In this document: in pieces, positions 1 through 11,057 of the stretch
How positions within the stretch are numbered: the stretch's first letter is position 1
Layout of the letters: each line of letters opens with the position of its first letter
From: Cyanobacteria bacterium CG_2015-22_32_23
Lineage (GTDB): Bacteria > Cyanobacteriota > Cyanobacteriia > Cyanobacteriales > Cyanobacteriaceae
Assembly: GCA_009993045.1 (NCBI GenBank)
Contig: JAACUG010000083.1
Span: 1-64,000 of the forward strand
Length of the DNA stretch: 64,000 nucleotides
Reading direction: 5' to 3'
Program-made: the position numbers and the translations under genes
The notes under the pieces: model-generated
What the model was told of the DNA's origin: nothing
The model's database searches: none
The model's input: the letters and a program-made list of their open reading frames with translations, nothing else

Positions 1-1
1 T

Positions 2-154
2 TTAATCGGTTATTTATTAGAGATTAATAATGAGATGGGCAGAAGTAGTGCCATTGATTTAGAAATAGAAAGAGGTCAAAATCGGTTACGTCAAATTGAT
101 CATCGTACTATTAATTATTTAATTTTTAAAAACACTAAATATCTTGTTAAATAA
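2..154 (+). CDS. C-terminal end of a hypothetical protein (5' end outside window)
   Basis: An open frame runs from base 2 to a TAA at 152-154 and gives the last 50 residues of a protein whose start lies before the window. The visible part is hydrophilic and charged, contains the stretch DLEIERGQNRLRQIDHRTI and ends in FKNTKYLVK. I do not recognise the family and no catalytic motif is visible. The 188 bp between it and the next gene carry no clear promoter or terminator that I can support. Confidence 0.55.
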   Translation, partial: LIGYLLEINNEMGRSSAIDLEIERGQNRLRQIDHRTINYLIFKNTKYLVK

Positions 155-342
155 AAACTATTAATAATAGGAAAAAACGAAAAGTGATAATCATAGAGAT
201 ATATTTGATTTATTTTGTCACGATATTAACATTAATCTAAATGATTAGATAGTAGAAATTATATCAAGGATACTTAAATAGCCTAAGTATCATGAACAAG
301 GTACAATTTTAAGTTAAACTCAAGCAACTATAAGAAAATACT

Positions 343-1665
343 ATGAAAAATTACCAACTCAAAAGAGTTTTAGCTTTATTTATTAGTCTTAATTGGTTAA
401 CCGTTGGCTGTGGTATGTTTGGCACAACGGGAGAAAATACCACCACCATACCAGAAACAGAAAATACGGATACTGCTGAAAATAGTAGTGAAGGCTTGAA
501 ATTAGGAGCATTATTTCCTATCACTGGGGATTTATCGTCTATTGGGCAAAATATGCCTATTGCGTCTCAATTAGCGGTGGATACTGTTAACGCTTGTGGG
601 GGTGTCAATGGTAAACCTGTAACTTTAGTGAAAGAAGATGATCAAACTGATCCTGTAGCTGGAACTTCTGCTATAACGAAATTAGCGGAAGTGGATAAAG
701 TATCAGGAGTAGTTGGTTCGTTTGCCAGTAGTGTTTCTACGGCTGCTTTGGATGTAGCGGTGAGAAATAACGTTATGATGATTTCACCTGGTAGCACAAG
801 CCCTGTTTTTACTGATAGAGCGAAAAAAGGAGAATTTAACGGATTTTGGGCGCGCACAGCACCTCCAGACACCTATCAAGCCCAAGCCTTAGCCGCTTTA
901 GCCCAGAAAGAGGGTTTTAAAAATGTTTCTACAGTAGTGATAAATAATGATTATGGAGTAGCATTTGAATCGCAATTTGTCAATGCTTTTACTACGGCAG
1001 GAGGCAACATTCTCAATCAAGAAAAACCAGTACGTTATGATCCAAAAGCCACTACATTAGATTCAGAAGCAGGATTAGCCTTTGGAAATAACCCTGATGC
1101 GGTAGCGGCGGTATTATATGCAGAAACAGGTAGTTTGTTATTACAAGCGGCTTATAAACAAGGTTTAACTAAAGGCGTTACGGTATTGTTAACTGATGGT
1201 GTTTATTCGGAAGATTTCACGAAACAAGTAGGAAAAACTGCCGATGGTACATCTATCATAGCTGGTGCATTAGGCACTGTACCCGGGGCTGACGGTAAGG
1301 CTTTACAGGATTTTACCACTTTGTGGAAGGAAAAAACAGGAGATAAACCAGTGACGGCTTTTGTGCCTCATACATGGGATGCAACGATTTTATTAATGTT
1401 AGCGGCACAATCAGCAGGAAGTAATACTGGAGAAGGGATTAAGAGTAAAATTCGAGAAGTATCAGGAGGTGAAGGTACAGAGGTTACAGATCCTTGTCAG
1501 GCTATGGAATTATTACGCAAGGGTGAGAAAATTAATTATCAAGGTGCTAGTGGTAATGTGGATGTGGATGAAAATGGTGATGTTGTGGGAGTTTATGATG
1601 TTTGGAAAGTCAACCCTGATGGTAGTTTAGCGGTTATTGATAAGATTTCCCCTATCATTAAATAA
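343..1665 (+). CDS. ABC transporter substrate-binding lipoprotein, branched-chain/neutral amino acid type
   Basis: This is a type I periplasmic binding protein of the LivJ/NatB kind (Peripla_BP_6). It would capture amino acids, or a related small ligand, outside the plasma membrane and deliver them to an ABC permease. The N-terminus is a lipoprotein signal: basic residues 7-8, a hydrophobic stretch and a lipobox-like TVGC with Cys23. The mature domain opens with LKLGALFPITGDLSSIGQ near residue 52, typical of the fold, and 440 residues is a usual length. No permease or ATPase gene lies beside it, so the partner subunits are elsewhere, as is common for cyanobacterial Nat systems. The ligand cannot be assigned from sequence alone. 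Confidence 0.85.
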   Translation: MKNYQLKRVLALFISLNWLTVGCGMFGTTGENTTTIPETENTDTAENSSEGLKLGALFPITGDLSSIGQNMPIASQLAVDTVNACGGVNGKPVTLVKEDDQTDPVAGTSAITKLAEVDKVSGVVGSFASSVSTAALDVAVRNNVMMISPGSTSPVFTDRAKKGEFNGFWARTAPPDTYQAQALAALAQKEGFKNVSTVVINNDYGVAFESQFVNAFTTAGGNILNQEKPVRYDPKATTLDSEAGLAFGNNPDAVAAVLYAETGSLLLQAAYKQGLTKGVTVLLTDGVYSEDFTKQVGKTADGTSIIAGALGTVPGADGKALQDFTTLWKEKTGDKPVTAFVPHTWDATILLMLAAQSAGSNTGEGIKSKIREVSGGEGTEVTDPCQAMELLRKGEKINYQGASGNVDVDENGDVVGVYDVWKVNPDGSLAVIDKISPIIK

Positions 1666-1867
1666 CTCATTTTTATAATTTTTTAAATTTGACTAACTTT
1701 GACTATCATTAATTTACTAATATTATGTATATTAATAGTTTGAAAAAAGTTTATTAGTTATCAAAAATATTTACTAAAAATTAGAGTTATTGTCAATATA
1801 ATTAGTTAACAATTAATTTCATCAACACAGTTTAATTTTTCAGATATTTACCAATAATTTTACTATT

Positions 1868-2461
1868 ATGTTTATCGCCATTGTTTCATTAAAAGGAGGC
1901 GTAGGTAAAACTACTACTGCCATACATTTATCAACTTATTTACATACTGATAAACCGACTTTATTAATAGATGCTGATCCTAACCGTTCTGCGTTAGTAT
2001 GGGCTAGGGAAGATAATCTACCTTTTATCGTAGCATCTCAAGCTGGTTCTGCAACATTTGTGCCAAAGCATAGCCATATTATCACGGATATGAAAGCTCG
2101 ACCAGAGGAAGACGATTTATTAGATTTAGCGAAGGGAAATGACTTAATTATTATTCCGACAACACCGAATCATCTCGATTTAGATGCCACTATTAAAGCA
2201 GTGAATTTTTTCAAAAAACATAATGTTAATAATTATAAAATTCTCTTGACAAAAGTTGATTCAAGAACTACTAATAGTAAAACAGCTAAACAATTTTTAA
2301 TCAGAGAAAATATCCCTTTATTTAAAACTGAAATTCCGTTATTAATTGCCTTTGAAAGAGCATCACAAAATGGCAAAACTGTTAAAGATTATCATGATTC
2401 CCGTGGTAAACAAGCATGGAAACAATATGAATCTGTTGGCAAAGAAATAATTAATTTATAA
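1868..2461 (+). CDS. Orphan ParA/MinD-family ATPase
   Basis: A 197-residue P-loop ATPase with the deviant Walker A motif KGGVGKTT near residues 9-16 and a DADP switch at about 38-41, as in ParA. Such proteins bind ATP, dimerise and position DNA or protein cargo. No ParB gene and no parS-like repeats are visible. Instead a serine-recombinase-like gene follows after only 12 nt, so the two are probably cotranscribed. The small size fits the short ParA class. A role in plasmid or chromosome partition is not shown by the context. The 202 bp upstream are AT-rich with no site I can name. Confidence 0.85.
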   Translation: MFIAIVSLKGGVGKTTTAIHLSTYLHTDKPTLLIDADPNRSALVWAREDNLPFIVASQAGSATFVPKHSHIITDMKARPEEDDLLDLAKGNDLIIIPTTPNHLDLDATIKAVNFFKKHNVNNYKILLTKVDSRTTNSKTAKQFLIRENIPLFKTEIPLLIAFERASQNGKTVKDYHDSRGKQAWKQYESVGKEIINL

Positions 2462-2473
2462 ACTTATATTATT

Positions 2474-3802
2474 TTGATTATCGCTTATATTTACACTAAT
2501 CCTATGATAGAAATAACTCCTGATTCTTTTTTTTGGGGTTGTGAAATTGAGGCGATTTATCAAGATATTGGTGAGAGACAACAATTAGTAAAGTTAATTC
2601 GTGATTGCGAAAAAAATGCGCCAAGTTATCTATTAATTCGCAGTTTATCTGAATTTGGTAATAGTTTAGATGAGGTTACTAAAACTATAACTGTAATAGA
2701 AGAATTAGGTATAGAAATTATTGCTATTGATGAAGATTATAATAGTAGTAAATTCAAAATAATTAATAATAGTAAGACTAAAGAAAAATTACTTAATATT
2801 TGGAATGATATTAGGCAAAAAATCCATCAAAAAAAATTATTAAAATCCCACGGTAATAATCGTTTAAATATTTTACCACCACCGGGTAAAGCACCATTTG
2901 GTTATTTAAAAGGAAAAGATAGTTATATTATTAATAGAGCAACTTCTTCTATTGTTAGAGACTTTTTTGAACATTTTTTGTTATATTCTTCTGTCAGTGA
3001 TAGTGTTAGATATTTAGCGAAAAAATATGATAAGAAAATTGCTTTATCCACAGCTATTAATTGGTTAAAAAATCCTGTTTATCGAGGAGATTTAAACTAT
3101 AAAAATAAAGAAATTATTTCCGATACCCACACCCCGATTATTAGTCGAGAAGAAGGGGCACAAATTGATAGAATCTTAAAAAGTCATCGGTTAGTAAAAC
3201 CCAGAAGTGCGTCAGCAAATTATTCTTTAGCAGGTTTATTAAGGTGTCAACAATGTGAATCATCTTTTAGAATTAGCAAGGTAAAAAATAAAAAATATCC
3301 TGAAAAATATTTATACCTAATTCCGACTAAATGTCAAGGTAATTGTAATTATAAATCGGTTAAATATGACTTAGTTTTTTCTGAGGTTATTAATAAAATT
3401 TGTCGAGATTTTCCCTTATTAAGTAAAAATACTAATTCTCCTGATTCTAGGGTAATCAAACAGCAGTTAGAAACTAAAATAAAAGAGAATGAAGATATTT
3501 TAAATAAACTGAAAACTTTAGAAATAGAAAAAATTTTAGATAAAGAAACAACATCTTTAAGAAGTTATAAAATTAACCTAGAAATTGGACAATTAAAACA
3601 ACAAATTGCACAGTTACCTCCTGATAATTTAGAAAAAATTGCAGTGGCGATTTCTAATCCTCAATTTTGGTATGATTTATCTGCTATAGAGTGTCGCTTT
3701 TATTTAAGAGAATTTATTAAAGTCATTAAAATTAATTCTGTTAATAAAGAGGAGAAATATATTGATATAACTTTAGAATTTATCTTTCAAAGTAATGTAT
3801 AA
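2474..3802 (+). CDS. XisF-like large serine recombinase with degenerate catalytic motifs
   Basis: The layout is that of a large serine recombinase: an N-terminal resolvase-like domain (about 1-115), a recombinase domain (about 135-235), a zinc ribbon with CQQC and CQGNC near 250-290, and a C-terminal helical region. The catalytic part departs from the family. Where active enzymes have Y-x-R-V-S, this protein reads YIYTNP (5-10) with no serine nucleophile, and the usual LDRLGRS segment reads LSEFGNS (58-64), without both arginines. It resembles the cyanobacterial xisF-annotated family. The TTG start is preferred because the first beta strand (IIAYIY) precedes the first ATG. It lies 12 nt after parA. 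Recombinase activity is doubtful; a DNA-binding role is possible. Confidence 0.7.
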   Translation: MIIAYIYTNPMIEITPDSFFWGCEIEAIYQDIGERQQLVKLIRDCEKNAPSYLLIRSLSEFGNSLDEVTKTITVIEELGIEIIAIDEDYNSSKFKIINNSKTKEKLLNIWNDIRQKIHQKKLLKSHGNNRLNILPPPGKAPFGYLKGKDSYIINRATSSIVRDFFEHFLLYSSVSDSVRYLAKKYDKKIALSTAINWLKNPVYRGDLNYKNKEIISDTHTPIISREEGAQIDRILKSHRLVKPRSASANYSLAGLLRCQQCESSFRISKVKNKKYPEKYLYLIPTKCQGNCNYKSVKYDLVFSEVINKICRDFPLLSKNTNSPDSRVIKQQLETKIKENEDILNKLKTLEIEKILDKETTSLRSYKINLEIGQLKQQIAQLPPDNLEKIAVAISNPQFWYDLSAIECRFYLREFIKVIKINSVNKEEKYIDITLEFIFQSNV

Positions 3803-3838
3803 TTGTTAATGTTAATTCTCATGGCTAAATTAATTATT

Positions 3839-4252
3839 ATGCGTATTTTACACACAATGTTACGAGTGGGTAATCTCGAAAAATCTCTTGATTTCTATTG
3901 CAATGTTTTAGGGATGAAGTTATTACGAAAAAAAGACTATGAAAGCGGTAAATTTACCCTTGCATTTGTAGGTTATGGTGACGAAAAGGATAACAGCGTC
4001 ATCGAACTTACTCACAATTGGGATACGAATAGTTATGATATTGGTAACGGTTATGGTCATATTGCGTTAGGGGTTGATGATATTTTCCGTACTTGTGATC
4101 AAATTAAGTCTTTAGGTGGTAAAGTGACTAGAGAACCGGGGGCAATGAAACATGGTTCAACAATAATTGCTTTTGTAGAAGATCCCGATGGTTATAAAAT
4201 TGAGTTAATTCAAGTTAGTACTCAAGGAAATAAAACAGAATCAAAAAATTAA
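3839..4252 (+). CDS. gloA: Glyoxalase I (lactoylglutathione lyase)
   Basis: GloA converts the hemithioacetal of methylglyoxal and glutathione to S-lactoylglutathione in the cytosol. The metal-binding residues are visible: His5 (MRILHTMLRV), Glu in SVIELTHN, His in GYGHIAL and Glu in YKIELIQ. The open frame extends upstream to directly after the recombinase stop, but the conserved family N-terminus is MRILHTMLRVGNLEKSLDFY, so the ATG at 3839 is chosen. That gives 137 residues, the usual size. It may be transcribed with the upstream recombinase gene, although the functions are unrelated. Confidence 0.93.
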   Translation: MRILHTMLRVGNLEKSLDFYCNVLGMKLLRKKDYESGKFTLAFVGYGDEKDNSVIELTHNWDTNSYDIGNGYGHIALGVDDIFRTCDQIKSLGGKVTREPGAMKHGSTIIAFVEDPDGYKIELIQVSTQGNKTESKN

Positions 4253-4321
4253 TTATTAATTCATTCAACTTTTGATAATTTGTGTTAGCATCAGCAATAA
4301 ATCATTGAGAGTAATACCTTT

Positions 4322-4819
4322 ATGGCTAAGGTTTTAGTTTTGAATGCTTCCTATGAGCCGCTCAATATTACTAACTGGAAAAGAGCGGTGGTTTTGTTAA
4401 TAAAAGGTAAAGCTGAGCCTTTAGAGCATCATTCGCAATTTATTCATCAAACTTTTTCATTGCCATCAGTGATTAGGTTACGTCACTATGTCAAAGTGCC
4501 TTATAAAGACATTCCTTTGACTAGAAAAAATATCTTTGAAAGGGATAAAAATTCTTGTCAATATTGTAGTTATAAAGGAGATCAACTAACTTTAGATCAT
4601 ATCATACCTCGTTCTCGTGGTGGTGCGGATAGTTGGGAAAATTTGGTGGCGGCTTGTGTACGTTGTAATATAAAAAAAGGGAATCGTACACCTAAAGAAG
4701 CTCAAATGCCTTTACATAAACAACCTAGAAAACCTTATAGTAGCCTTCATTTTGAAATTGCTAAATGTACTAAAGATAATCATAATCATGAATGGCGTAA
4801 GTATGTTATTGGTATTTAA
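4322..4819 (+). CDS. HNH endonuclease family protein
   Basis: This 165-residue protein has the HNH nuclease core CQYCSYKG...LTLDHIIPRSRGGADSWENLV...CVRCN in its second half, with two CxxC zinc-binding pairs around the DH of the metal-binding finger. The N-terminal half (MAKVLVLNASYEPLNITNWK) is characteristic of a family found across cyanobacteria and other bacteria. The family is predicted to cut or nick DNA, but its physiological role is not established. It stands alone, with no methyltransferase or phage gene beside it. Confidence 0.85.
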   Translation: MAKVLVLNASYEPLNITNWKRAVVLLIKGKAEPLEHHSQFIHQTFSLPSVIRLRHYVKVPYKDIPLTRKNIFERDKNSCQYCSYKGDQLTLDHIIPRSRGGADSWENLVAACVRCNIKKGNRTPKEAQMPLHKQPRKPYSSLHFEIAKCTKDNHNHEWRKYVIGI

Positions 4820-4921
4820 TAATTGAACATTGTTAATCTTCTTTTTTTTCAATACCAAATGCTGTCAATATTGGGTACATTAATTATTGATTGAAAGCAA
4901 ATTTTTTTACCCATAATTACC

Positions 4922-5401
4922 ATGAATTTATTAAAATTAATTAGTCTGACTTTAGCATTGATTCTTAGTTTGATCACCATAGTTAATCCTGTAGAAGCCT
5001 TAGATTATACTAAAAGAGATTTATTTGAAAGTGATTTTTCTGGACAAGATTTGGTAGGATCAACTTTTAATAAAGCAAATCTTCGTAGTAGCAATTTAAG
5101 CAAAGCAAATTTACAAGGGGTTAGCTTTTTTGGTGCTAACATGGATTCAGCTAATTTAGAAGGTGCAAATTTAACCAATGCAGTATTGGATTCAGCGAGA
5201 ATGACAAGAGTTAATCTTCATAACGCTATTCTTGAAGGTGCTTTTGCTACTAATACTAAATTTGAACAAGCAAATATTGAAGGTGCAGATTTTACAGATG
5301 TATTGTTACGTCCAGATTTAGAAGAATTATTATGTAGTATGGCAACGGGTACTAATCCTATTACGGGGAAAAATACCCGTGATACTCTTTATTGTGAATA
5401 A
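4922..5401 (+). CDS. Secreted pentapeptide-repeat protein
   Basis: The N-terminus is a Sec signal peptide (hydrophobic 8-22, likely cleavage after VEA near 27). The rest is a run of A(N/D)Lxx pentapeptides: FSGQDLVGSTFNKANL, then repeated ANL, ANM, AVL and ADF units to about residue 130. Such repeats fold into a right-handed beta helix. A short C-terminal tail holds two cysteines (LLCSMATG and LYCE) that could form a disulfide in the periplasm or thylakoid lumen; lumenal pentapeptide proteins are known in cyanobacteria. No enzymatic motif is present. Confidence 0.85.
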   Translation: MNLLKLISLTLALILSLITIVNPVEALDYTKRDLFESDFSGQDLVGSTFNKANLRSSNLSKANLQGVSFFGANMDSANLEGANLTNAVLDSARMTRVNLHNAILEGAFATNTKFEQANIEGADFTDVLLRPDLEELLCSMATGTNPITGKNTRDTLYCE

Positions 5402-5456
5402 CAATTTATCCTTAGGGTTTGCACAGAGAAATCACAAATTTTTTTTCAGCAATTCC

Positions 5457-7202
5457 CTAGTTAATAAACAACCATTTTTTTAACATTTCTTGTTGTTTTT
5501 TCGAGGGATTATCGATGATTTTTACTAGATAATTAGATGCTTGGGGAGAAGCTAATTTTATCTCGATAGTTTTCAATTCTTCTTGATGAAAATAAGTTAA
5601 TTTAATTATGTCGTTTTCTTGATAATCTAGTAATCTTTCGTTTAAATTATCTGCTGTTACTCGAAAACCATCAATAGCTAATAATTCGTCTCCAGCATCA
5701 ATTCCAGCTTTTCCTGCTGGGGAATTCGCTTCCACAAAAGTTATTTCTTCGCTGCCATTTTTTTTCGTGATATTTAAACCTAAATAAGGAGGAATATTTT
5801 TGTCTATTTGTGGTTCTAATTTTACCCCAAAAGGCTCAAAATATTGATTAAAGGGTAATTCTGCGGTGGTATCTAAATATAAGTAGAAAAATTCCTTTAA
5901 ATTTGTATTGGCAATGAGTTCTATTTCTGTTTGTAATTGTTCAGGGGTAAAACCTATTTCTGATACTCCAAATTTTAACCACATAGTTTTCATCACATCA
6001 TCAAAAGACTTTTCATTGTCGGTATTTTTTCTAATCAATAAATCTAATAATAGAGTAATAAATTGCCCTTTTAAATAATACGAAATCTGATTATTATTAC
6101 TATAAGCATCTCGGCGATATAATTTAATCCAAGCATCAAAACTAGATTCTTTTAAAGGTTGAATATTTCGCCCTGAAGTGGTTAAATATTGACTAATATC
6201 TTTACTTAATAACTCGAAAAATGTTTGATAATTATAAATACCAGCTCGAAGAGGAATAATCATGTCATAATAACTGGTTGTACCTTCAGAAAACCATAAA
6301 GAAGTGGTATAATTTTCTTGATCATAATCGAAATTTTCTAAGGCTTTAGGACGAATTCTTTTTACATTCCAAAGATGGAAATATTCATGGGCAACTAATT
6401 GTAAAAAACGATAATATTTTTCTTGTTTTTTGAAGCCAAAACGAGGATAATTTAAGACACAACAATTTTTATGTTCTAATCCTCCAAAGCCACTAGCGGA
6501 TAAATGTAATAAGAAAAAGTAATTATCATAGGGTAAATTACCAAATATTTTTTCTTCAGTTTTAATAATTGTTTCTGTATCTTTAATTAGTTTCTGAATG
6601 TCAATATTTCCCTCTCCCCAAATTACCCATTGATGAGGTTTATTTTCTAAGGTAAAATCATAAATTTTTTGTGTACCAATTTCAAAAGGGCTATCTACTA
6701 AAGTATCAAAATTATCAGCTAAAAAAGTATTTTCTAAAGATGATATTTTTGGTAAAGATGTTGAAACTTGCCAAGAATAGTGAGGCACATTAATAGTAAT
6801 TGTAAGAGGTAAATTTTCGTAATTAGGTATATAAAAGAATAACGCAGCACCATTAAAATAACCGTGAGTAGCATCTAAATGATTAGTTCTAACAGTTAAT
6901 TCATTAGCGTAAATTTGATATTTTACTGTTATATTTTGCTCATTATTTGCAGTAACTAACCAATTATTTTTAGATGTTTTTTCCCAGTTTAATTTATTAT
7001 TATTTACCGTTGAATAAGCTGTAAAATTTTGTAAATGTCGAGAATATTCCCTGACTAAATATGAGCCGGGTGTCCATACGGACATTTTACAATTTAGAGT
7101 TGTTTCTTGCCAGTTTTCAATGTTTAAGGTGACTTCAAATAAGTGAGATTCGGGACAAGGCATCGAAACAAAATAATGGATATTTGGACTTAATTTATTC
7201 AT
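5457..7202 (-). CDS. M61 family metallopeptidase with PDZ domain
   Basis: A 581-residue zinc peptidase of the glycyl-aminopeptidase (M61) family. It has an N-terminal beta-sandwich domain (about 1-170), a catalytic domain with HEYFH at 272-276 followed by LWNVKRIRP, the downstream FSEGTTSYY segment carrying the third zinc ligand, and a C-terminal PDZ domain (about 465-560, PYLGLNITKK...VEANSPAGKAGIDAGDELLAIDG). No signal peptide is visible, so it is probably cytosolic. It runs towards the pentapeptide gene (convergent) and follows the Crp-like gene with a 46-bp gap. Confidence 0.9.
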   Translation of the reverse strand: MNKLSPNIHYFVSMPCPESHLFEVTLNIENWQETTLNCKMSVWTPGSYLVREYSRHLQNFTAYSTVNNNKLNWEKTSKNNWLVTANNEQNITVKYQIYANELTVRTNHLDATHGYFNGAALFFYIPNYENLPLTITINVPHYSWQVSTSLPKISSLENTFLADNFDTLVDSPFEIGTQKIYDFTLENKPHQWVIWGEGNIDIQKLIKDTETIIKTEEKIFGNLPYDNYFFLLHLSASGFGGLEHKNCCVLNYPRFGFKKQEKYYRFLQLVAHEYFHLWNVKRIRPKALENFDYDQENYTTSLWFSEGTTSYYDMIIPLRAGIYNYQTFFELLSKDISQYLTTSGRNIQPLKESSFDAWIKLYRRDAYSNNNQISYYLKGQFITLLLDLLIRKNTDNEKSFDDVMKTMWLKFGVSEIGFTPEQLQTEIELIANTNLKEFFYLYLDTTAELPFNQYFEPFGVKLEPQIDKNIPPYLGLNITKKNGSEEITFVEANSPAGKAGIDAGDELLAIDGFRVTADNLNERLLDYQENDIIKLTYFHQEELKTIEIKLASPQASNYLVKIIDNPSKKQQEMLKKWLFIN

Positions 7203-7248
7203 GTTTTATCTTCAATAATTGGTGAAATTTATAAGTTATATTTGATAG

Positions 7249-7941
7249 TTATTCGTTACCTAATTTACCGATAATATGATGTAATTGTTTAATATTAAAA
7301 ATATAAAAAATATCATTATTTGATTTTAGATAAATTACTTTTTTTTCTTCTAATTTATTCATAATTTGACTACATTCTTCTAAAGTTAATTGAGCTAAAT
7401 CTGCTAAATCTTGTCTTAAAAAAGGATAAAGTTTAATGCCTTTTTCTGTGATTTCACCATATTTATCTGCAAGGGAAATTAAAACAGTAGCTAATCTTAC
7501 TTTTCCTGTTTGGCGATGAAATTGACAATATTTTTGATATTCGGTAACTCGACTTACCATCAATTTTAGAAAACGGTTTTGTATTTGAGAATCTCGAAAT
7601 AATATTTGTAAAAATCTTTGGGCGGAGATACTTAATACTTCTACCGCCGAAATGGCGATAACTCGACTGTTACCGTTAAGAGTACTTAAAATTCCTGCTT
7701 CTCCTACACAGCCACCTTTACCGATAATTTCTAATGTGACATTTTCTTCGCTATAAATATTTTCTAGCTTTACCCATCCCGAAACTATAAAATAAATAGC
7801 TTTTCCCCAGTCGTCTTCGGCAATAATCACTTCTTCTGATTCATAATTGTCACTGTCTGCCATAGAAACTAGCCATTCTATGGTTTCAGTATTTAGGTTA
7901 TGGAATAGGGGAAAAAGATCGCTAATTTCTTGCGTCTCCAT
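7249..7941 (-). CDS. Crp/Fnr-family transcriptional regulator
   Basis: This 230-residue regulator has an N-terminal cyclic-nucleotide-binding-like jelly roll (about 15-130, including AIYFIVSGWVKL and IIGKGGCVGEAGIL) and a C-terminal winged helix (about 150-225, LAQLTLEECSQIMNKLEEKK). It lacks the PRAS-like RxS phosphate-binding signature of true cAMP receptors (GNSRVIAIS only partly fits), so the ligand is unknown. It is distinct from the two Crp paralogues near 25-28 kb. It is transcribed away from the MITE-bearing gap at 7942-8527. Confidence 0.85.
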   Translation of the reverse strand: METQEISDLFPLFHNLNTETIEWLVSMADSDNYESEEVIIAEDDWGKAIYFIVSGWVKLENIYSEENVTLEIIGKGGCVGEAGILSTLNGNSRVIAISAVEVLSISAQRFLQILFRDSQIQNRFLKLMVSRVTEYQKYCQFHRQTGKVRLATVLISLADKYGEITEKGIKLYPFLRQDLADLAQLTLEECSQIMNKLEEKKVIYLKSNNDIFYIFNIKQLHHIIGKLGNE

Positions 7942-8110
7942 GAAATATTAATTAAATATAAGAAGTTGATTTTAAGATCTTGAACTACTGCATTCTACTC
8001 GATTTAGTCAATAAACATCAACTAATTTAAAATTACTTCCGTTGAGAGCAGGTTTCAGGTTTAATATCCTCGAATTTAGGTGATTAGTCAATCAAAAGTG
8101 TAAAATTTTT

Positions 8111-8308
8111 ACTGAGATCTTGCATCAGATCAAAAATACTTAATAAGCAAAAGTCAAAAAATCGATTTTAGTATAGTTTGAGTCAATTTTAATCCCATTG
8201 CCCATTGCCCTTTGCCCATTGCCCATTGCCCATTGCCCATTGCCCATTGCCCATTGCCCATTGCCCTAACTTCACCAGTTAATTTTTAACGAGGTGCAAG
8301 ATCTGAGT
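8111..8308. mobile_element. MITE-like element, family 1, copy A
   Basis: A 198-bp non-coding element bounded by imperfect terminal inverted repeats, ACTGAGATCTTGCA at the left and ACTCAGATCTTGCA (reverse complement of the right end), 13 of 14 matching. TTT on both sides could be a 3-bp target duplication. The same sequence recurs in reverse orientation at 40369-40524 and is nearly identical outside the internal heptamer array. No transposase gene is present, so it would need one in trans. It occupies most of the 586-bp gap between two divergent genes; the rest of that gap is AT-rich with no site I can name. Confidence 0.8.
8194..8263. repeat. Ten tandem CCCATTG heptamers
   Basis: Ten consecutive 7-bp units, nine CCCATTG and one CCCTTTG (third unit), followed by a partial CCC. 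This is a short tandemly repeated repetitive (STRR) heptamer array, a repeat class known from cyanobacterial genomes. It sits inside the MITE-like element; the other copy of that element carries four degenerate units. Heptamers shift the frame if translated, but no gene spans them. Confidence 0.95.
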
Positions 8309-8527
8309 TTTACCCCTACACCACCAAAGATTTTATAGTTAACGGATGGTAAAATTAAAGGACATGGGCCATAAGAAACTAACCAAAAAATATTTATGGA
8401 AATCTTAAGTTTTCCTTACATTAACTTTACTTTATTTTGGAAAAATGTAAAAATAGATACAGAAATAAAAAATATTTTAGCAATTTTAAACAAAAAAATT
8501 ATATCTATAACCTAAAGAGAAAATAAT

Positions 8528-8917
8528 ATGAAAATGAAATATCGTGGCAATCAATATAAATCAGAAACTTCCGTGCTGGAAATGAAAGAAAGTGACATTA
8601 TCGGCAAATATAGAGGTAGTGAATGGAGTTATAAATTACCCAAACATATTCCACAACTTCAACCTAAATTATTTTTAACCTATCGTGGTACGAGTTATAG
8701 TACTTGCCCTAATGCTATTCCTTTGATGATGGAGACAAAAACACCCATAACTACTTCTCATCTTGTCACTACGGTAGCAGAATGTAATTTAGAGCAAGTA
8801 CATTTATCTAACTTGAGAAGAAACTTAGAAAGAAGAATCAAAGTGGCACAAGAAAACCACAATGATTATTTATTAGAAATGTTGAAACAAGAATCTCAAC
8901 AATTAGCCGTTAACTAA
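8528..8917 (+). CDS. DUF4278 protein with three YRG motifs
   Basis: A 129-residue soluble protein with the short DUF4278 motif (K/T-YRG-x-x-Y/W) three times: KYRGNQY (4-10), KYRGSEW and TYRGTSY. A charged helical C-terminus follows (about 90-129, LRRNLERRIKVAQENH). DUF4278 proteins are common in cyanobacteria and have no established function. A purine-rich stretch (AAAGAGAAAAT) just upstream can serve as ribosome binding site. It converges on eno with a 4-bp gap between the stop codons. Confidence 0.8.
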   Translation: MKMKYRGNQYKSETSVLEMKESDIIGKYRGSEWSYKLPKHIPQLQPKLFLTYRGTSYSTCPNAIPLMMETKTPITTSHLVTTVAECNLEQVHLSNLRRNLERRIKVAQENHNDYLLEMLKQESQQLAVN

Positions 8918-8921
8918 TTAA

Positions 8922-10983
<2,062 letters not shown>

Positions 10984-11057
10984 GAAAATAAATTACCTAA
11001 ATATTTTGATGTGATAACTACTTAGTTTGAATTTTACTTCCTTTTATAAAGAAAAAA

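Noticed and set aside
1868-3802. parA plus recombinase as part of an integrated plasmid or prophage
   Set aside because: No ParB, replication, phage structural or integrase-site genes surround them, and flanking genes are ordinary chromosomal ones.
8194-8263. Regular CCCATTG repeats as a CRISPR array
   Set aside because: Units are 7 bp and directly abutting with no spacers, and no cas genes are present; this is a heptamer STRR inside a MITE-like element.
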